Positions 45,592 to 55,510 of a stretch of 64,000 nucleotides of DNA are shown in pieces. The stretch comes from Muricoccus nepalensis (lineage in GTDB: Bacteria; Pseudomonadota; Alphaproteobacteria; Acetobacterales; Acetobacteraceae). Location of the stretch: the NCBI RefSeq assembly GCF_006438825.1, contig NZ_RCZP01000028.1, forward strand, positions 1 to 64,000, read 5' to 3'. The notes below the pieces were generated by a model. The model was not told where the DNA came from and made no database searches. It saw only the letters and a program-made list of their open reading frames with translations. Positions within the stretch are counted from its first letter, which is position 1; every line of letters begins with the position of its first letter. Position numbers and translations under genes: made by a program.

Positions 45592-46554
45592 ATGTCCGAG
45601 ACCACCACCGCCGCGGTGCCCTGGAACCCGAAGCGCAGCACGCCGGGCGCCCTCGCGCGCCTGCTCGACAACAAGGCCTTCCTCGTCTTCCTCTGCCTCC
45701 TGCCGGCGGTCGGGCTGCTGATGGTCTTCCTGACCTACCCGCTCGGCCTCGGCATCTGGCTCGCCTTCACCGACACCCATATCGGCCGCGGCGGCGTCTT
45801 CGTCGGCTTCGAGAACTTCGAATCCCTCTGGTACGACCAGGTCTTCTGGGGCGCCGTCTTCTACACGCTCTTCTACACGACCGTGGCGACGGTCCTGAAG
45901 TTCGGCCTCGGCCTCTGGCTGGCGCTGCTGCTGAACGAGAACGTGCCCTTCAAGTCGCTCATCCGCGCCATCATCCTGATGCCCTGGATCGTGCCCACTG
46001 TCCTCTCCGCCATCGCCTTCTGGTGGATGTTCGACGCCCAGTTCTCCATCATCTCCTACGTGCTGGTGGACGTGCTGGGCTGGCGGGACACCTACATCGA
46101 CTTCCTCGGCACACCCTGGCACGCCCGCTGGTCGCTCGTCTTCGCCAATGTCTGGCGCGGCATCCCCTTCGTCGCGATCTCGCTGCTCGCGGGGCTGCAG
46201 ACCATCTCGCCCTCCCTCTACGAGGCCGCGCTGCTCGACGGCGCCTCCTCCTGGCAGCGCTTCACGAAGATCACGGCGCCGCTGCTGATGCCCATCCTCT
46301 CGGTGGTGCTCACCTTCTCCGTGCTCTTCACCTTCACGGACTTCCAGCTCGTCTACGCCATCACGCGCGGCGGGCCGATCAACTCCACCCACCTCATGGC
46401 CACGCTGGCCTTCCAGCGCGGCATCCCCGGCGGGCAGCTCGGGGAGGGCGCGGCCATCGCCGTCTCCATGATCCCCTTCCTCGTTCTCGCGACGCTGTTC
46501 AGCTACTTCGCCCTCTCCCGGCGCAAGTGGCAGCAAGGAGGCAACGATGAGTAA
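45592..46554 (+). CDS. Sugar ABC transporter permease (CUT1, MalF-type)
   Basis: 320 residues with ~6 TM helices (FLCLLPAVGLLMVFLTYPLGLG; AIILMPWIVPTVLSAIAFWW) and EAA loop YEAALLDGASSWQRFTKITAPLLMP. It overlaps the next permease start by eight bases (46547-46554). Confidence 0.93.
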   Translation: MSETTTAAVPWNPKRSTPGALARLLDNKAFLVFLCLLPAVGLLMVFLTYPLGLGIWLAFTDTHIGRGGVFVGFENFESLWYDQVFWGAVFYTLFYTTVATVLKFGLGLWLALLLNENVPFKSLIRAIILMPWIVPTVLSAIAFWWMFDAQFSIISYVLVDVLGWRDTYIDFLGTPWHARWSLVFANVWRGIPFVAISLLAGLQTISPSLYEAALLDGASSWQRFTKITAPLLMPILSVVLTFSVLFTFTDFQLVYAITRGGPINSTHLMATLAFQRGIPGGQLGEGAAIAVSMIPFLVLATLFSYFALSRRKWQQGGNDE

Positions 46555-47419
46555 GTCCACGGACGAGGGCGCGGTCCTCTCCTGGCAGTCGGGGCCGCGG
46601 CGGATGGTGACCGTCTACCTCCCGCTCGCCATCTTCATCTTCATCCTCCTCTTCCCCTTCTACTGGATGACGATCACCACCTTCAAACCCAACGCGGAGC
46701 TTTACGACTACAAGCAGTACAACCCGTTCTGGGTCGTCCACCCGACGCTCGCCAACATCAAGAAGCTCCTCTTCGAGACCTCCTACCCGCGCTGGCTCAT
46801 GACGACGATGCTCGTCGCCATCTGCTCGACGGTGCTGTCCATCTTCGCCTCGGTCCTGGCGGCCTACGCCATCCAGCGGCTGCGCTTCCGGGGCGCCAAC
46901 GCGGTCGGGCTCGCGATCTACATCGCCTACCTCGTGCCGCCCTCGATCCTCTTCATCCCGCTCGCCACCATGGTCTTCCAGCTTGGCCTCTTCGACAGCC
47001 CGCTGGCCCTCATCCTCACCTACCCGACCTTCCTCATCCCCTTCTGCACCTGGCTGCTCATCGGCTACTTCAAGTCGATCCCCTACGAACTCGAGGAGTG
47101 CGCCCTGATCGACGGCGCGACCCGCCTGCAGATCCTGCGCCGCATCACGCTGCCGCTGGCGGTGCCGGGCCTGATCAGCGCGGGCATCTTCTCCTTCACC
47201 CTTTCCTGGAACGAGTTCATCTACGCCCTCGCCTTCATCTCCTCCTCGGAGAAGAAGACGGTGCCCGTCGCCATCCTGACGGAGCTCGTCCAGGGCGACG
47301 TCTACCAGTGGGGATCGCTGATGGCGGGATCGCTCCTCGGCTCTCTGCCGGTCGCGATCTTCTACTCCTTCTTCGTCGACTACTACGTCTCGTCGCTCAC
47401 CGGCGCGGTGAAGGAGTAG
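46547..47419 (+). CDS. Carbohydrate ABC transporter permease (MalG-type)
   Basis: 290 residues with six TM helices (VTVYLPLAIFIFILLFPFYW at the N-terminus) and EAA loop LEECALIDGATRLQILRRITLPLAVPG. It partners the upstream MalF-type permease in the heterodimeric channel. It ends the importer operon and is convergent with the RlpA-like gene. Confidence 0.93.
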   Translation: MSKSTDEGAVLSWQSGPRRMVTVYLPLAIFIFILLFPFYWMTITTFKPNAELYDYKQYNPFWVVHPTLANIKKLLFETSYPRWLMTTMLVAICSTVLSIFASVLAAYAIQRLRFRGANAVGLAIYIAYLVPPSILFIPLATMVFQLGLFDSPLALILTYPTFLIPFCTWLLIGYFKSIPYELEECALIDGATRLQILRRITLPLAVPGLISAGIFSFTLSWNEFIYALAFISSSEKKTVPVAILTELVQGDVYQWGSLMAGSLLGSLPVAIFYSFFVDYYVSSLTGAVKE

Positions 47420-47426
47420 CGCCGCC

Positions 47427-47900
47427 TCAGCGCGACGCGCCGGCGCCCGGACGGGTGCTGCCGTCGCGCTGGGGCACCTCGACCGGGGAGATCTCGACGG
47501 GCGCCACGCCCTCCTCGAGCATGCCGAGCTGCTGCGCCGTCCGCGGGCTGACGTCGAGGATGCGGCCCCGCGCGTAGGGGCCGCGGTCCTCCACCTCCAC
47601 CATCGCCGTGCGCCCCGTCTCCAGGTTCTTCACCCGCGCCGTGGTGCCGAGCGGAAGGGTGCGGCTCGCGGCGGAGTTGGAGTTGACGGAGAAGCGCTCC
47701 CCGTTCGCCATGCGCCGGCCGTTCAACCGGCGGTGGTAGTGCGAGGCCTGCCCTCGCTGCACCCGGCCCGACGTGTCGTCGCTTGGCCGCGCGCGCTGCT
47801 CCTGCGCGTTGCGCTCAGCGGCCTGCACGGGCACCGGCGCCGTCGTCACGGCCGCCGCGAGAAGGGCCGAGAACGCCACCATCGCGCGAACCTTGTTCAT
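47427..47900 (-). CDS. RlpA-like septal ring lytic transglycosylase family protein
   Basis: 157 residues. Signal MNKVRAMVAFSALLAAAVTTAPVPVQA is followed by the double-psi beta-barrel: GQASHYHRRLNGRRMANGERF and LPLGTTARVKNLETG, with the catalytic-region Asp in VEDRGPYARGRILDVS. The length is that of the smaller RlpA-like proteins, which lack the SPOR domain. Single gene, periplasmic; peptidoglycan remodelling is likely. Confidence 0.9.
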   Translation of the reverse strand: MNKVRAMVAFSALLAAAVTTAPVPVQAAERNAQEQRARPSDDTSGRVQRGQASHYHRRLNGRRMANGERFSVNSNSAASRTLPLGTTARVKNLETGRTAMVEVEDRGPYARGRILDVSPRTAQQLGMLEEGVAPVEISPVEVPQRDGSTRPGAGASR

Positions 47901-48120
47901 GGGAAGCCTCCTGTCCTGAATCGGGTGCGGCGCCCCCGCGCTGCTCGCCGGGCGCCTTTTGCGCAGGCCCAGGAACGCCCGCGGCCGCCGATGGATGCCC
48001 CGGCCCCCGGTCCCTCCCCCTCCCTTGAAGCCGCCCCGCGCCGCCGCCGCGCGCCGATTGACCGCCCCCGCAAAGGGGACAACCCTTCCGCGCATCGCCC
48101 GCGATCCCCGGAAGGGTCAC

Positions 48121-49110
48121 ATGCCCAACATTCCCCTCACCATCGCCCTCTCCGAGTACGACCACGTCCGCGACGTGCTGGACGGCACCGTCCCCGTGCC
48201 CGGCGTCGACCTCACCGTGCTGCGCATGCCCGTGGAGGAGATCTTCTACCGCTTCACCTTCCACCGGGAGTGGGACGTGTCGGAGATGTCCTTCGCGAAG
48301 GTCGCCTCCCTCCTGTCGCAGGGCGACGAGACGATCGTCGCGATCCCCGTCTTCGTCTCGCGCATGTTCCGCCACTCCTCCTTCTACGTGCGCGCCGACA
48401 GCGGCCTCACCGATCCCGCGCAGCTCGCGGGCAAGCGCGTGGGCGTCCCCGAATGGGCGCAGACGGCCGCGATCTACTCGCGCGGCATCCTCGCGCACCA
48501 CCACGGCGTCGACCTCGCGGGCATCCGCTGGTTCCAGGCGGGGGTGAACGATCCCGGGCGCGTGGAGAAGGTGAAGCTCGCCCTCCCCGGCGGCCTCAGC
48601 CTCACCCCGGTGCCGGACCGCTCCCTCTCCGAGATGCTCCTCGCCGGCGACCTCGACGCGGTCCTCTCCGCGCGCCCGCCCGGCCCCTTCCTCGCGGGCG
48701 ACCCCGCCATCCGCCGCCTCTTCGCGGACTACCAGGCGGCCGAGGAGGACTTCCTTCGCGAGACCGGCATCTTCCCGATCATGCACGTCGTCGTCATGCG
48801 GCGCGACGTCTACGAGCGGAACCGCTGGCTCGCGCTCAACCTCCTGAAGGCGCTCGAGACCGCGAAGGACCGCTCCCTCGCGCGCTTGTCCGACATCACC
48901 CTCTCCTACTTCCCCCTCCCCTGGATGGCCGAGCGCGCGCGCGCGGCGCGGGCGATGATCGGGGGCGACGGCTGGCCCTACGGCGTGGACGCCAACCGCG
49001 CGACGCTCGACGCCTTCACCACCTGGGCGCATGAGCAGGGCGTCTGCCACCGCAAGCTCGACCCCGCGGAGATCTTCGCGCCCGAGACGCGCAGCCGCTT
49101 CAAGGTCTGA
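48121..49110 (+). CDS. 4,5-dihydroxyphthalate decarboxylase-like / substrate-binding-fold protein
   Basis: 329 residues without a signal peptide. It begins MPNIPLTIALSEYDHVRDVLDGT and contains VEEIFYRFTFHREWDVSEMSFAKV, the pattern of Pht5-type decarboxylases, whose fold is that of periplasmic binding proteins. GKRVGVPEWAQTAAIYSRG follows. The GGAAGGG ribosome site supports the ATG at 48121. True activity is uncertain, since many homologs bind rather than decarboxylate. Confidence 0.85.
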   Translation: MPNIPLTIALSEYDHVRDVLDGTVPVPGVDLTVLRMPVEEIFYRFTFHREWDVSEMSFAKVASLLSQGDETIVAIPVFVSRMFRHSSFYVRADSGLTDPAQLAGKRVGVPEWAQTAAIYSRGILAHHHGVDLAGIRWFQAGVNDPGRVEKVKLALPGGLSLTPVPDRSLSEMLLAGDLDAVLSARPPGPFLAGDPAIRRLFADYQAAEEDFLRETGIFPIMHVVVMRRDVYERNRWLALNLLKALETAKDRSLARLSDITLSYFPLPWMAERARAARAMIGGDGWPYGVDANRATLDAFTTWAHEQGVCHRKLDPAEIFAPETRSRFKV

Positions 49111-49116
49111 CCGCCG

Positions 49117-50115
49117 CTACTCCGGCCGGATGCCGATCGCGCGCACCAGCGCGCCGTACTTCGCCGTGTCGTGCCGGATCAGCGCCGCGAAGCCCTCGGG
49201 CGTCGTCACCATCGGCTCCAGCCCGCCCGCCAATTCCAGCCGCGCGCGCACGGCGGGCTCGGCGAGCGAGGCGTTGATCGCGTCGCGCAGGGTCGCCACC
49301 ACCGGCGCCGGCGTGCCGGCGGGCGCGAAGACGCCGAGCCAGATCACCACCTCGTAGCCCGGGAACATCTCCCCGATCGCCGGTAGGTCCGGGAAGGCCG
49401 GCGAGCGCCGCGGCCCCGTCACCGCGATCGCCCGCAGCCGCCCCTGCTGGATGAGCGGCGCCGAGGAGGTGCCCGAGAAGACCGCCGCCGTGTCCCCCGC
49501 CACCGTCGCCGTCACCGCCGGCGTGCCGCCCCGGAACGGCACGTGCAGCATGCGCAGGCCCGCCCGCTGCGCCAGCATCTCCATCGCGAGCTGGTGCTGG
49601 CTGCCCGAGCCGCCGGAGGCGTAGGCGAGCGGCGGGTCGCTCCGCCGGGCGAGCGCGATGAACTCCTCCAGCGTGCGCGCGGCCAGCGACGGGTTGACCG
49701 AGAGCACGAAGGCATTGGACGCGACGCTCGCCACCGGCACGAGGTCCGTCGCGACGTTGAAGGGCGCCCGCTCGTAGAGCGCCGGGTTCACGGTGATCAC
49801 CGTGTCCTGCGCGAAGAGCAGCGTGTAGCCGTCGGGCCGTGACCGCACCGCCGCCTCCGTCGCGATCTGCCCGTTCGACCCCGCGCGGTTCTCGATCACC
49901 ACGGGCTGCCCGAGCCGCTCGCCGAGGCGCTGCGCGACGATCCGCGCGGCCACGTCCGGCGCGCCGCCGGGCGGGATGGTGACGAGCAGCCGGATCGGCC
50001 GGTCCGGATAGGGCGCCTCCGCCCGCGCCGCGCCGGGAACCATCGTGGCGAACCCAAGAGCGGCCGGGGCCAGCCCGAGGGCGGCCGGGGCCGCCAGGAA
50101 GCCGCGTCGTCTCAT
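49117..50115 (-). CDS. Bug/TctC-type receptor
   Basis: 332 residues with signal MRRRGFLAAPAALGLAPAAL. Family blocks are IPPGGAPDVAARIV, IENRAGSNGQIATEA, and HVPFRGGTPAV. It faces the preceding gene tail-to-tail (six bases) and is divergent from the TPP-enzyme gene 139 bases away, which suggests a shared control region. Confidence 0.92.
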   Translation of the reverse strand: MRRRGFLAAPAALGLAPAALGFATMVPGAARAEAPYPDRPIRLLVTIPPGGAPDVAARIVAQRLGERLGQPVVIENRAGSNGQIATEAAVRSRPDGYTLLFAQDTVITVNPALYERAPFNVATDLVPVASVASNAFVLSVNPSLAARTLEEFIALARRSDPPLAYASGGSGSQHQLAMEMLAQRAGLRMLHVPFRGGTPAVTATVAGDTAAVFSGTSSAPLIQQGRLRAIAVTGPRRSPAFPDLPAIGEMFPGYEVVIWLGVFAPAGTPAPVVATLRDAINASLAEPAVRARLELAGGLEPMVTTPEGFAALIRHDTAKYGALVRAIGIRPE

Positions 50116-50254
50116 GGTCCTGCCGCCCTCCCGCGCGTTTCTCTTGCGCGCCACGCTACGCCCCGCGGCCACCCGCTGCGAAGGGGCCGAGCGCCCCCTG
50201 TTCAGCCCCTCGCCTCCCGCCATAGGCTGCGGCCAGCAGAGGGGGAGAGGGCAC

Positions 50255-52066
50255 ATGCCGCGCGACGAGCCGGAGGCCGTGAGGGGCGCCGCGCGGGCTG
50301 AGGCGATGGACCGCCCCGTCCCCGCCGCCCCCGCCGATAACCGCGCCTGGGGCAGCGACGCCATCGCCGACGTGCTGCGCGCGCTCGAGATCCCCTTCGT
50401 CGCGCTCAACCCTGGCGCCAGCTACCGCGGCCTGCACGACAGCCTCGTCAACCGCCTCGGCAACACCGCGCCGCAGATGCTCGTCTGCCTGCACGAGGAG
50501 CACGCGGTCGCCCTCGCGCACGGCTACTACAAGGCGTCCGGCCGACCCATCGCGGCCGCGCTGCACAGCAACGTCGGCCTCATGCACGGCACCATGGCCA
50601 TCTACAACGCCTGGTGCGACCGCGTGCCCGTCCTCGTCCTCGGCGCCACCGGCCCGGTGGACGCCGCGCGCCGCCGCCCCTGGATCGACTGGATCCACAC
50701 CGCCCAGGACCAGGGCGCGCTGATCCGCCACTACACGAAGTGGGACGCCCAGCCTGCCTCCGTCCCCGCCGCGCGGGAGGCGCTGCTGCGCGCCGCCCAG
50801 ATCATGGCGAGCGCGCCCTGCGGCCCCGTCTACGTCAACCTCGACGCCGCGCTGCAGGAGCAGCCGCTCGACCACCTGCCCGCCCCGCCGGACGTCGCCC
50901 GCTACGCCGCCCCGCCCGCCGCGGCGCCGGCGCCCGACCTCCTCGCCCGCGCGGCGGACCTCCTCCTTCGCGCCGCCAGCCCCCTCATCCTCATGGGTCG
51001 CACCGGCCGCTCCCCCGCGGCGTGGGAGGCGCGGGTCCGGCTCGCCGAGCGCCTGGGCGCGCGGGTCGCGACCGACCTCAAGCTTCCCGCCACCTTCCCG
51101 ACCGGCCACCCCCTGCATGTCGGCCCGCCCGGCACCTTCGCGGCGCCGAGCCTGCAGGCCGCCATGCGGGAGGCCGACGTGATCCTCGCCCTCGACTGGG
51201 TGGACCTCGGCGGCACCCTCCGCGCCGCCGGCGCCGAGGAAGCGGGCCCCCGCATCATCCAGGTCTCGCCCGACGCGCGCCTGCACAACGGCTGGAGCTT
51301 CGACCACGGCGGCCTGCCCCCGGCCGACCTCTACTTCGACAACGAGCCCGACCCCGTCGTCGCCGCCCTCCTCGCGGCCCTGCCGGCCAGGGCAACGCCG
51401 CCCCCCTTCGTCGTGGCCGAGGCCCCGGCGGCGCCCGCCGCCCCCGGCCCCCTCGCCATCCCCGGCCTCGCCGCCGCGCTGCGCCGCGCCACCGCGGGGC
51501 GGGAGGTCACCCTCATCCGCCTCCCCCTCGGCTGGGACGGCGCGCTCTGGCATTTCGCCCACCCCCTCGACTACCTCGGCCAGGACGGCGGCGGCGGCAT
51601 CGGCAGCGGCCCGGGCATGGCTGTCGGCGCGGCGCTGGCGCTCCGCGGCACCGGCCGCCTGCCCGTCGCGGTGCTCGGCGACGGCGACACGATGATGGGC
51701 CTCTCCGCCCTCTGGACCGCCGCCCACTACCGCGTGCCGCTGCTCGTCGTCGTCTCCAACAACCGCTCCTTCTTCAACGACGAGGTCCATCAGGAGCGCG
51801 TGGCAAAGGAGCGCGGGCGCCCCGTCGAGAACAAGTGGGTGGGCCAGGCCATCTCGGACCCCGACCCCGACTTCGCGAAGCTCGCCGAGGGCCTCGGCCT
51901 GCTCGGCATCGGCCCGGTCGGGACCGAGGCGGCGCTGAACGAGGCCCTCGCCCGCGCCGTCGCCCATGTGGAGGCCGGCGGCGCGGCCCTCATCGACGCC
52001 CGCGTGGCCCCCGGCTACGCCCCCGCCATGGCCTCCGCCCTCACGCGGGAACCGCGGCGCGACTGA
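50255..52066 (+). CDS. Thiamine-pyrophosphate-dependent enzyme (acetolactate synthase / benzoylformate decarboxylase type)
   Basis: 603 residues from an ATG with GGGGGAGAGG. Three domains are seen: N-terminal Pyr domain with the activating Glu (LHEEHAVALAHGYYK), central domain (SPLILMGRTGRS), and PP domain with GDGDTMMG...VSNNRSFF (TPP/Mg motif). The substrate cannot be set; the downstream Bug, KdgT, kinase and PdxA2 genes point to 2-oxo-acid metabolism. Confidence 0.9.
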   Translation: MPRDEPEAVRGAARAEAMDRPVPAAPADNRAWGSDAIADVLRALEIPFVALNPGASYRGLHDSLVNRLGNTAPQMLVCLHEEHAVALAHGYYKASGRPIAAALHSNVGLMHGTMAIYNAWCDRVPVLVLGATGPVDAARRRPWIDWIHTAQDQGALIRHYTKWDAQPASVPAAREALLRAAQIMASAPCGPVYVNLDAALQEQPLDHLPAPPDVARYAAPPAAAPAPDLLARAADLLLRAASPLILMGRTGRSPAAWEARVRLAERLGARVATDLKLPATFPTGHPLHVGPPGTFAAPSLQAAMREADVILALDWVDLGGTLRAAGAEEAGPRIIQVSPDARLHNGWSFDHGGLPPADLYFDNEPDPVVAALLAALPARATPPPFVVAEAPAAPAAPGPLAIPGLAAALRRATAGREVTLIRLPLGWDGALWHFAHPLDYLGQDGGGGIGSGPGMAVGAALALRGTGRLPVAVLGDGDTMMGLSALWTAAHYRVPLLVVVSNNRSFFNDEVHQERVAKERGRPVENKWVGQAISDPDPDFAKLAEGLGLLGIGPVGTEAALNEALARAVAHVEAGGAALIDARVAPGYAPAMASALTREPRRD

Positions 52067-52105
52067 CCACCGGCCAGGACAGGCAGCGAGGGAGGAACGA
52101 GGCGA

Positions 52106-53137
52106 ATGCCCGACCAGCACGACCGGCGCCCCGAGGCCGCGCCGCCCCCGGCACGACCCGGCCCCCTCACCCGCCGCGCCGCGGCGCTGCTGCTGGCCGC
52201 GCCCGCCCTCCTGCCCCGCCGCGCCCGCGCGCAGGCGCCCTGGCCCTCCGACAAGCCGGTGCGCCTCGTGGTCACCCTCGCCCCCGGCGGCACCGCGGAC
52301 TTCCTCGCGCGCGGCCTCGCCCAGCGCCTGCAGGAGGTCACGGGCAACAGCTTCGTCGTCGAGAACCGCACCGGCGGCAGCGGCGCCGTCGGCTGGCAGG
52401 CCGCCGCCCGCGCGGCCCCCGACGCCACCACCCTGCTCGTGATGGACAACTCCCTCCCCATCGCCGCCGCCGCCGGGCGCGACATCGGCTTCAGCCTGGC
52501 GCGCGACCTCGAGGCCGTCTGGCCCCTCGCGCAATACGCCCCGATCGTTGTCGTGAACCCCGGCCTGCCCGTGAACGACCTCAAGGGCTTCGTCGACTTC
52601 GCCAAGGCCCGCCCGGGCGCCCTCTTCTACGGCAGCAACGGCATCGGCAGCGTCACCCACCTCCAGACCGAGCTTCTCCAGGCCGCGACGGGGATGCGGC
52701 TGAACCACGTCAGCTACCGCGGCATGGCCCAGGCCGCGACGGACCTCGTCGCCGGGCAGGTGCAGGTCATGCTGCCGGTCTTCCCGACCGTCGCCGGGCA
52801 GATCCGCGGCGGCGCCCTCAAGCCGATCGCCGTCAGCACCCCCGGCCCCCGCATCCCCGCCCTGCCCGACGTGCCCAGCGCGCGGGAGCAGGGGATCGAC
52901 TTCGCCGAGGGCACCTGGTTCGGCCTCATGGCCCCGCGCGGCACCCCGCGGGACGCGCTGGCCGCCATGCAGGCCGCCCTCGCCGCGGCCGCCGCCGGCG
53001 AGGCCTACCGCCGGCGCCTGGAGGAGAGCGGCGCTGCGGTCCCGGACGGGCGCGCCGCCCCCTTCGGCGACACCGTCGCCCGCGAGGTGGCGCTCTGGAC
53101 CCGCGTCCTGCGCGAGCGGAACATCGCCATCGAGTAG
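52106..53137 (+). CDS. Bug/TctC-type receptor
   Basis: 343 residues. Twin-Arg-like signal ([17 protein letters not shown]) is followed by [28 protein letters not shown] and [10 protein letters not shown]. It starts 39 bases after the TPP-enzyme stop, so both are probably co-transcribed. Ligand unknown; downstream KdgT and kinase genes suggest a sugar acid. Confidence 0.92.
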   Translation: MPDQHDRRPEAAPPPARPGPLTRRAAALLLAAPALLPRRARAQAPWPSDKPVRLVVTLAPGGTADFLARGLAQRLQEVTGNSFVVENRTGGSGAVGWQAAARAAPDATTLLVMDNSLPIAAAAGRDIGFSLARDLEAVWPLAQYAPIVVVNPGLPVNDLKGFVDFAKARPGALFYGSNGIGSVTHLQTELLQAATGMRLNHVSYRGMAQAATDLVAGQVQVMLPVFPTVAGQIRGGALKPIAVSTPGPRIPALPDVPSAREQGIDFAEGTWFGLMAPRGTPRDALAAMQAALAAAAAGEAYRRRLEESGAAVPDGRAAPFGDTVAREVALWTRVLRERNIAIE

Positions 53138-53249
53138 CCGCGCCCACCCCCGGGCGAAAACCGGGCTTCCGTTCCAACCGGTGGAAGCACCCCCGCCCGC
53201 CGCGCGTTGTCCCCGGAGGCGCCGGCCCGCGCGCCACGGGAGGACACCC

Positions 53250-54236
53250 ATGCAGATCCCCATCAAGCGCGCCATCGAGCGCGTGCCCGGCGGCATGATG
53301 GTCGTGCCCCTCGCCCTCGGCGCGCTCATCGCCACCTTCTTCCCGGACACGCCGAAGTTCTTCGGCTCCTTCACCGGCGCGCTCTTCTCCGGCGCCCTCA
53401 CCATCCTCGCGGTCTTCTACGTCTGCATGGGCGCGAGCATCGACTTCAAGGCGACGCCCTACATCCTCAAGAAGGGCGGCACCCTCTTCGGGGTGAAGAT
53501 CGGCATCGCGATCGTGCTCGGCGTCGTCTTCGGCCGCATCCTGGGCGAGGCGCCGGTCGAGGCCGGCCTCTTCGCGGGCCTCTCCACCCTCGCGATCGTC
53601 GCCGCCATGAACGACACCAACGGCGGCCTCTACATGGCGCTGATGGGCCAGTACGGCGAACCGCGGGACGTCGGCGCCTACACGGTGATGACGCTCGAAT
53701 CCGGCCCCTTCCTCACCATGGTCACGCTCGGCGTCGCGGGGCTCTCGGCCTTTCCCTGGCCCACCCTCGTCGGCTCCATCCTGCCGCTCGTCGTCGGCAT
53801 GATCCTCGGCAACCTCGACCGCGACATGCGCGACTTCCTCAGCCGCGCCATCCCCGTGATGATCCCCTTCTTCGCCTTCGCCCTCGGCAGCGGGCTGGAC
53901 CTCGCCAAGGTCTGGCAGGCCGGGCTGCTCGGCCTCGGGCTCGGCGTCGCCGTCGTGGTCGTGACCGGCATCCCCCTCTTCCTCGCGGACCGCGCCACCG
54001 GGGGATCGGGCGTCGCCGGGGTCGCCGCCGCCTCCACCGCGGGCAACGCGGCGGCGGTGCCGGCCATCGTCGCCGCGGCCAACCCCGTCTACGCCCCGGC
54101 CGCCGCCCACGCGACGATCCTCGTCGCGGCCGCGGTCATCGTCACCACCGTCCTCGTCCCCCTGCTCACGGCCTGGACGGCCAGCCGCTTCGGCCCTAGG
54201 CCCGTCGCCTCGCCGCAGGGGGCCCCCGCCGAATGA
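53250..54236 (+). CDS. 2-keto-3-deoxygluconate permease-family transporter
   Basis: 328 residues with ~10 TM helices. KdgT landmarks: [43 protein letters not shown], and [14 protein letters not shown]. KdgT is a proton symporter for aldonate-like acids. The ATG has AGGAC before it. The stop overlaps the DUF1537 kinase start (ATGA), so co-translation is likely. Confidence 0.92.
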   Translation: MQIPIKRAIERVPGGMMVVPLALGALIATFFPDTPKFFGSFTGALFSGALTILAVFYVCMGASIDFKATPYILKKGGTLFGVKIGIAIVLGVVFGRILGEAPVEAGLFAGLSTLAIVAAMNDTNGGLYMALMGQYGEPRDVGAYTVMTLESGPFLTMVTLGVAGLSAFPWPTLVGSILPLVVGMILGNLDRDMRDFLSRAIPVMIPFFAFALGSGLDLAKVWQAGLLGLGLGVAVVVVTGIPLFLADRATGGSGVAGVAAASTAGNAAAVPAIVAAANPVYAPAAAHATILVAAAVIVTTVLVPLLTAWTASRFGPRPVASPQGAPAE

Positions 54237-55510
54237 CGTCCCGCTGGCTCATCCTCGCCGACGACCTCACCGGCGCCGCCGACTGCGCCATCGCCTTCGC
54301 CCGCCGCGGCCTCACGGCCTCGGTCGGCTGGCAGGGCGTGGAGGCGGGCTGGGAGACCGACGTGCTCGCCATCGACGCGGACAGCCGGCGCCTCCCGCCG
54401 GGGGAGGCGGGGGCGCGCCACGCCGCCCTCCTCCGCGCCCGCCACCGGCCCGGCGCCGGCCTCATCAAGAAGATCGACTCGACCCTTCGCGGCCAGCCCG
54501 CGGCGGAGCTCGCCGCCACCCTCGCCGCGCTGCGCGAGGCCGGGCGCCCCTCGCTCGCCATCCTCGCCCCCGCCTTCCCCGCCACCGGCCGCACGACGGT
54601 TTCGGGCCGCGTCCACCTCGACGGCGCGCCGCTCGAGGGCACCCCCCTCTGGGCGCGGGACCACAGCTACCCCAGCGCCCATCTCGCCGAGGTGCTCGGC
54701 ACCGCCGGGCTCTCCGCGCGCCACCTCCCGCTGGACCTCCTGCGCGCGGGCGACGCCGCCCTCGCCGCCGCCCTCCGCGACGCCCTGGCCGCGGGCTTCG
54801 ACGCCGTCGTCGCCGACGCCGTCCTCCCCGGCGACCTCGACGCCCTCGCCCGCGCCAGCCTGCCGCTCGCGGAGCAAGCCCTCTGGGTCGGCTCCGGCGG
54901 CATCGCCGCCGCCCTCGCCGCCGCCCTCCCCGGAGGCGCCCCCGACTCCCTCCCCGCCCGGCCCGCCCCACGCGGCGGCGCGCTCGTCGTCGTCGGCAGC
55001 GTGGCGGAGGCCTCCCGCCTGGCCGCCCGACGGGCCGAGGAGGAGGGCGCCGCCGCCTTCGACGTCCCGCCCGCCCTCCTGCGCGCCGGCCCCGCCGACC
55101 CCCGCTGGGCGCCGCTCTCCGAAGGCATCGCCGTGACGCTCGCCGCCGGCCGGGACGCGCTGGTGCGGATCGCGGCCGAGCCCGACGCCGACCTCGCGGG
55201 CGGCGCCGCCCTGGCCGAGGCGCTCGCGAGCCTCCTCGCCCCCGCCGCGCGGCAAATGGGCGCCCTCTTCGCGACGGGGGGCGAGACCGCCTGCGCCCTC
55301 CTCGGCCATCTCGGCGTTACCGGCATCCGCCTGCTCGAGGAGATCGAGCCCGGCGTGCCGCTCGGCGTCACCCAGGGGGCCCTCGAGGTCCCCGTCATGA
55401 CCAAGGCCGGCGCCTTCGGCGACGCCGGCACCATCCTGCGCAGCCTCGCCCGGCTGCGCGACCCCGGCCCCGCGCGGCCGCATGCCCTGCCCCAGGAGAG
55501 CGCGCCATGA
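54233..55510 (+). CDS. Four-carbon acid sugar kinase family protein (DUF1537)
   Basis: 425 residues: [51 protein letters not shown] and [10 protein letters not shown]. It probably phosphorylates a tetronate (D-threonate kinase type, DtnK/DguK), with the product used by PdxA2. It differs from the otnK gene at 40681. Overlaps pdxA2 by four bases. The precise sugar acid is inferred from the neighbours. Confidence 0.88.
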   Translation: MTSRWLILADDLTGAADCAIAFARRGLTASVGWQGVEAGWETDVLAIDADSRRLPPGEAGARHAALLRARHRPGAGLIKKIDSTLRGQPAAELAATLAALREAGRPSLAILAPAFPATGRTTVSGRVHLDGAPLEGTPLWARDHSYPSAHLAEVLGTAGLSARHLPLDLLRAGDAALAAALRDALAAGFDAVVADAVLPGDLDALARASLPLAEQALWVGSGGIAAALAAALPGGAPDSLPARPAPRGGALVVVGSVAEASRLAARRAEEEGAAAFDVPPALLRAGPADPRWAPLSEGIAVTLAAGRDALVRIAAEPDADLAGGAALAEALASLLAPAARQMGALFATGGETACALLGHLGVTGIRLLEEIEPGVPLGVTQGALEVPVMTKAGAFGDAGTILRSLARLRDPGPARPHALPQESAP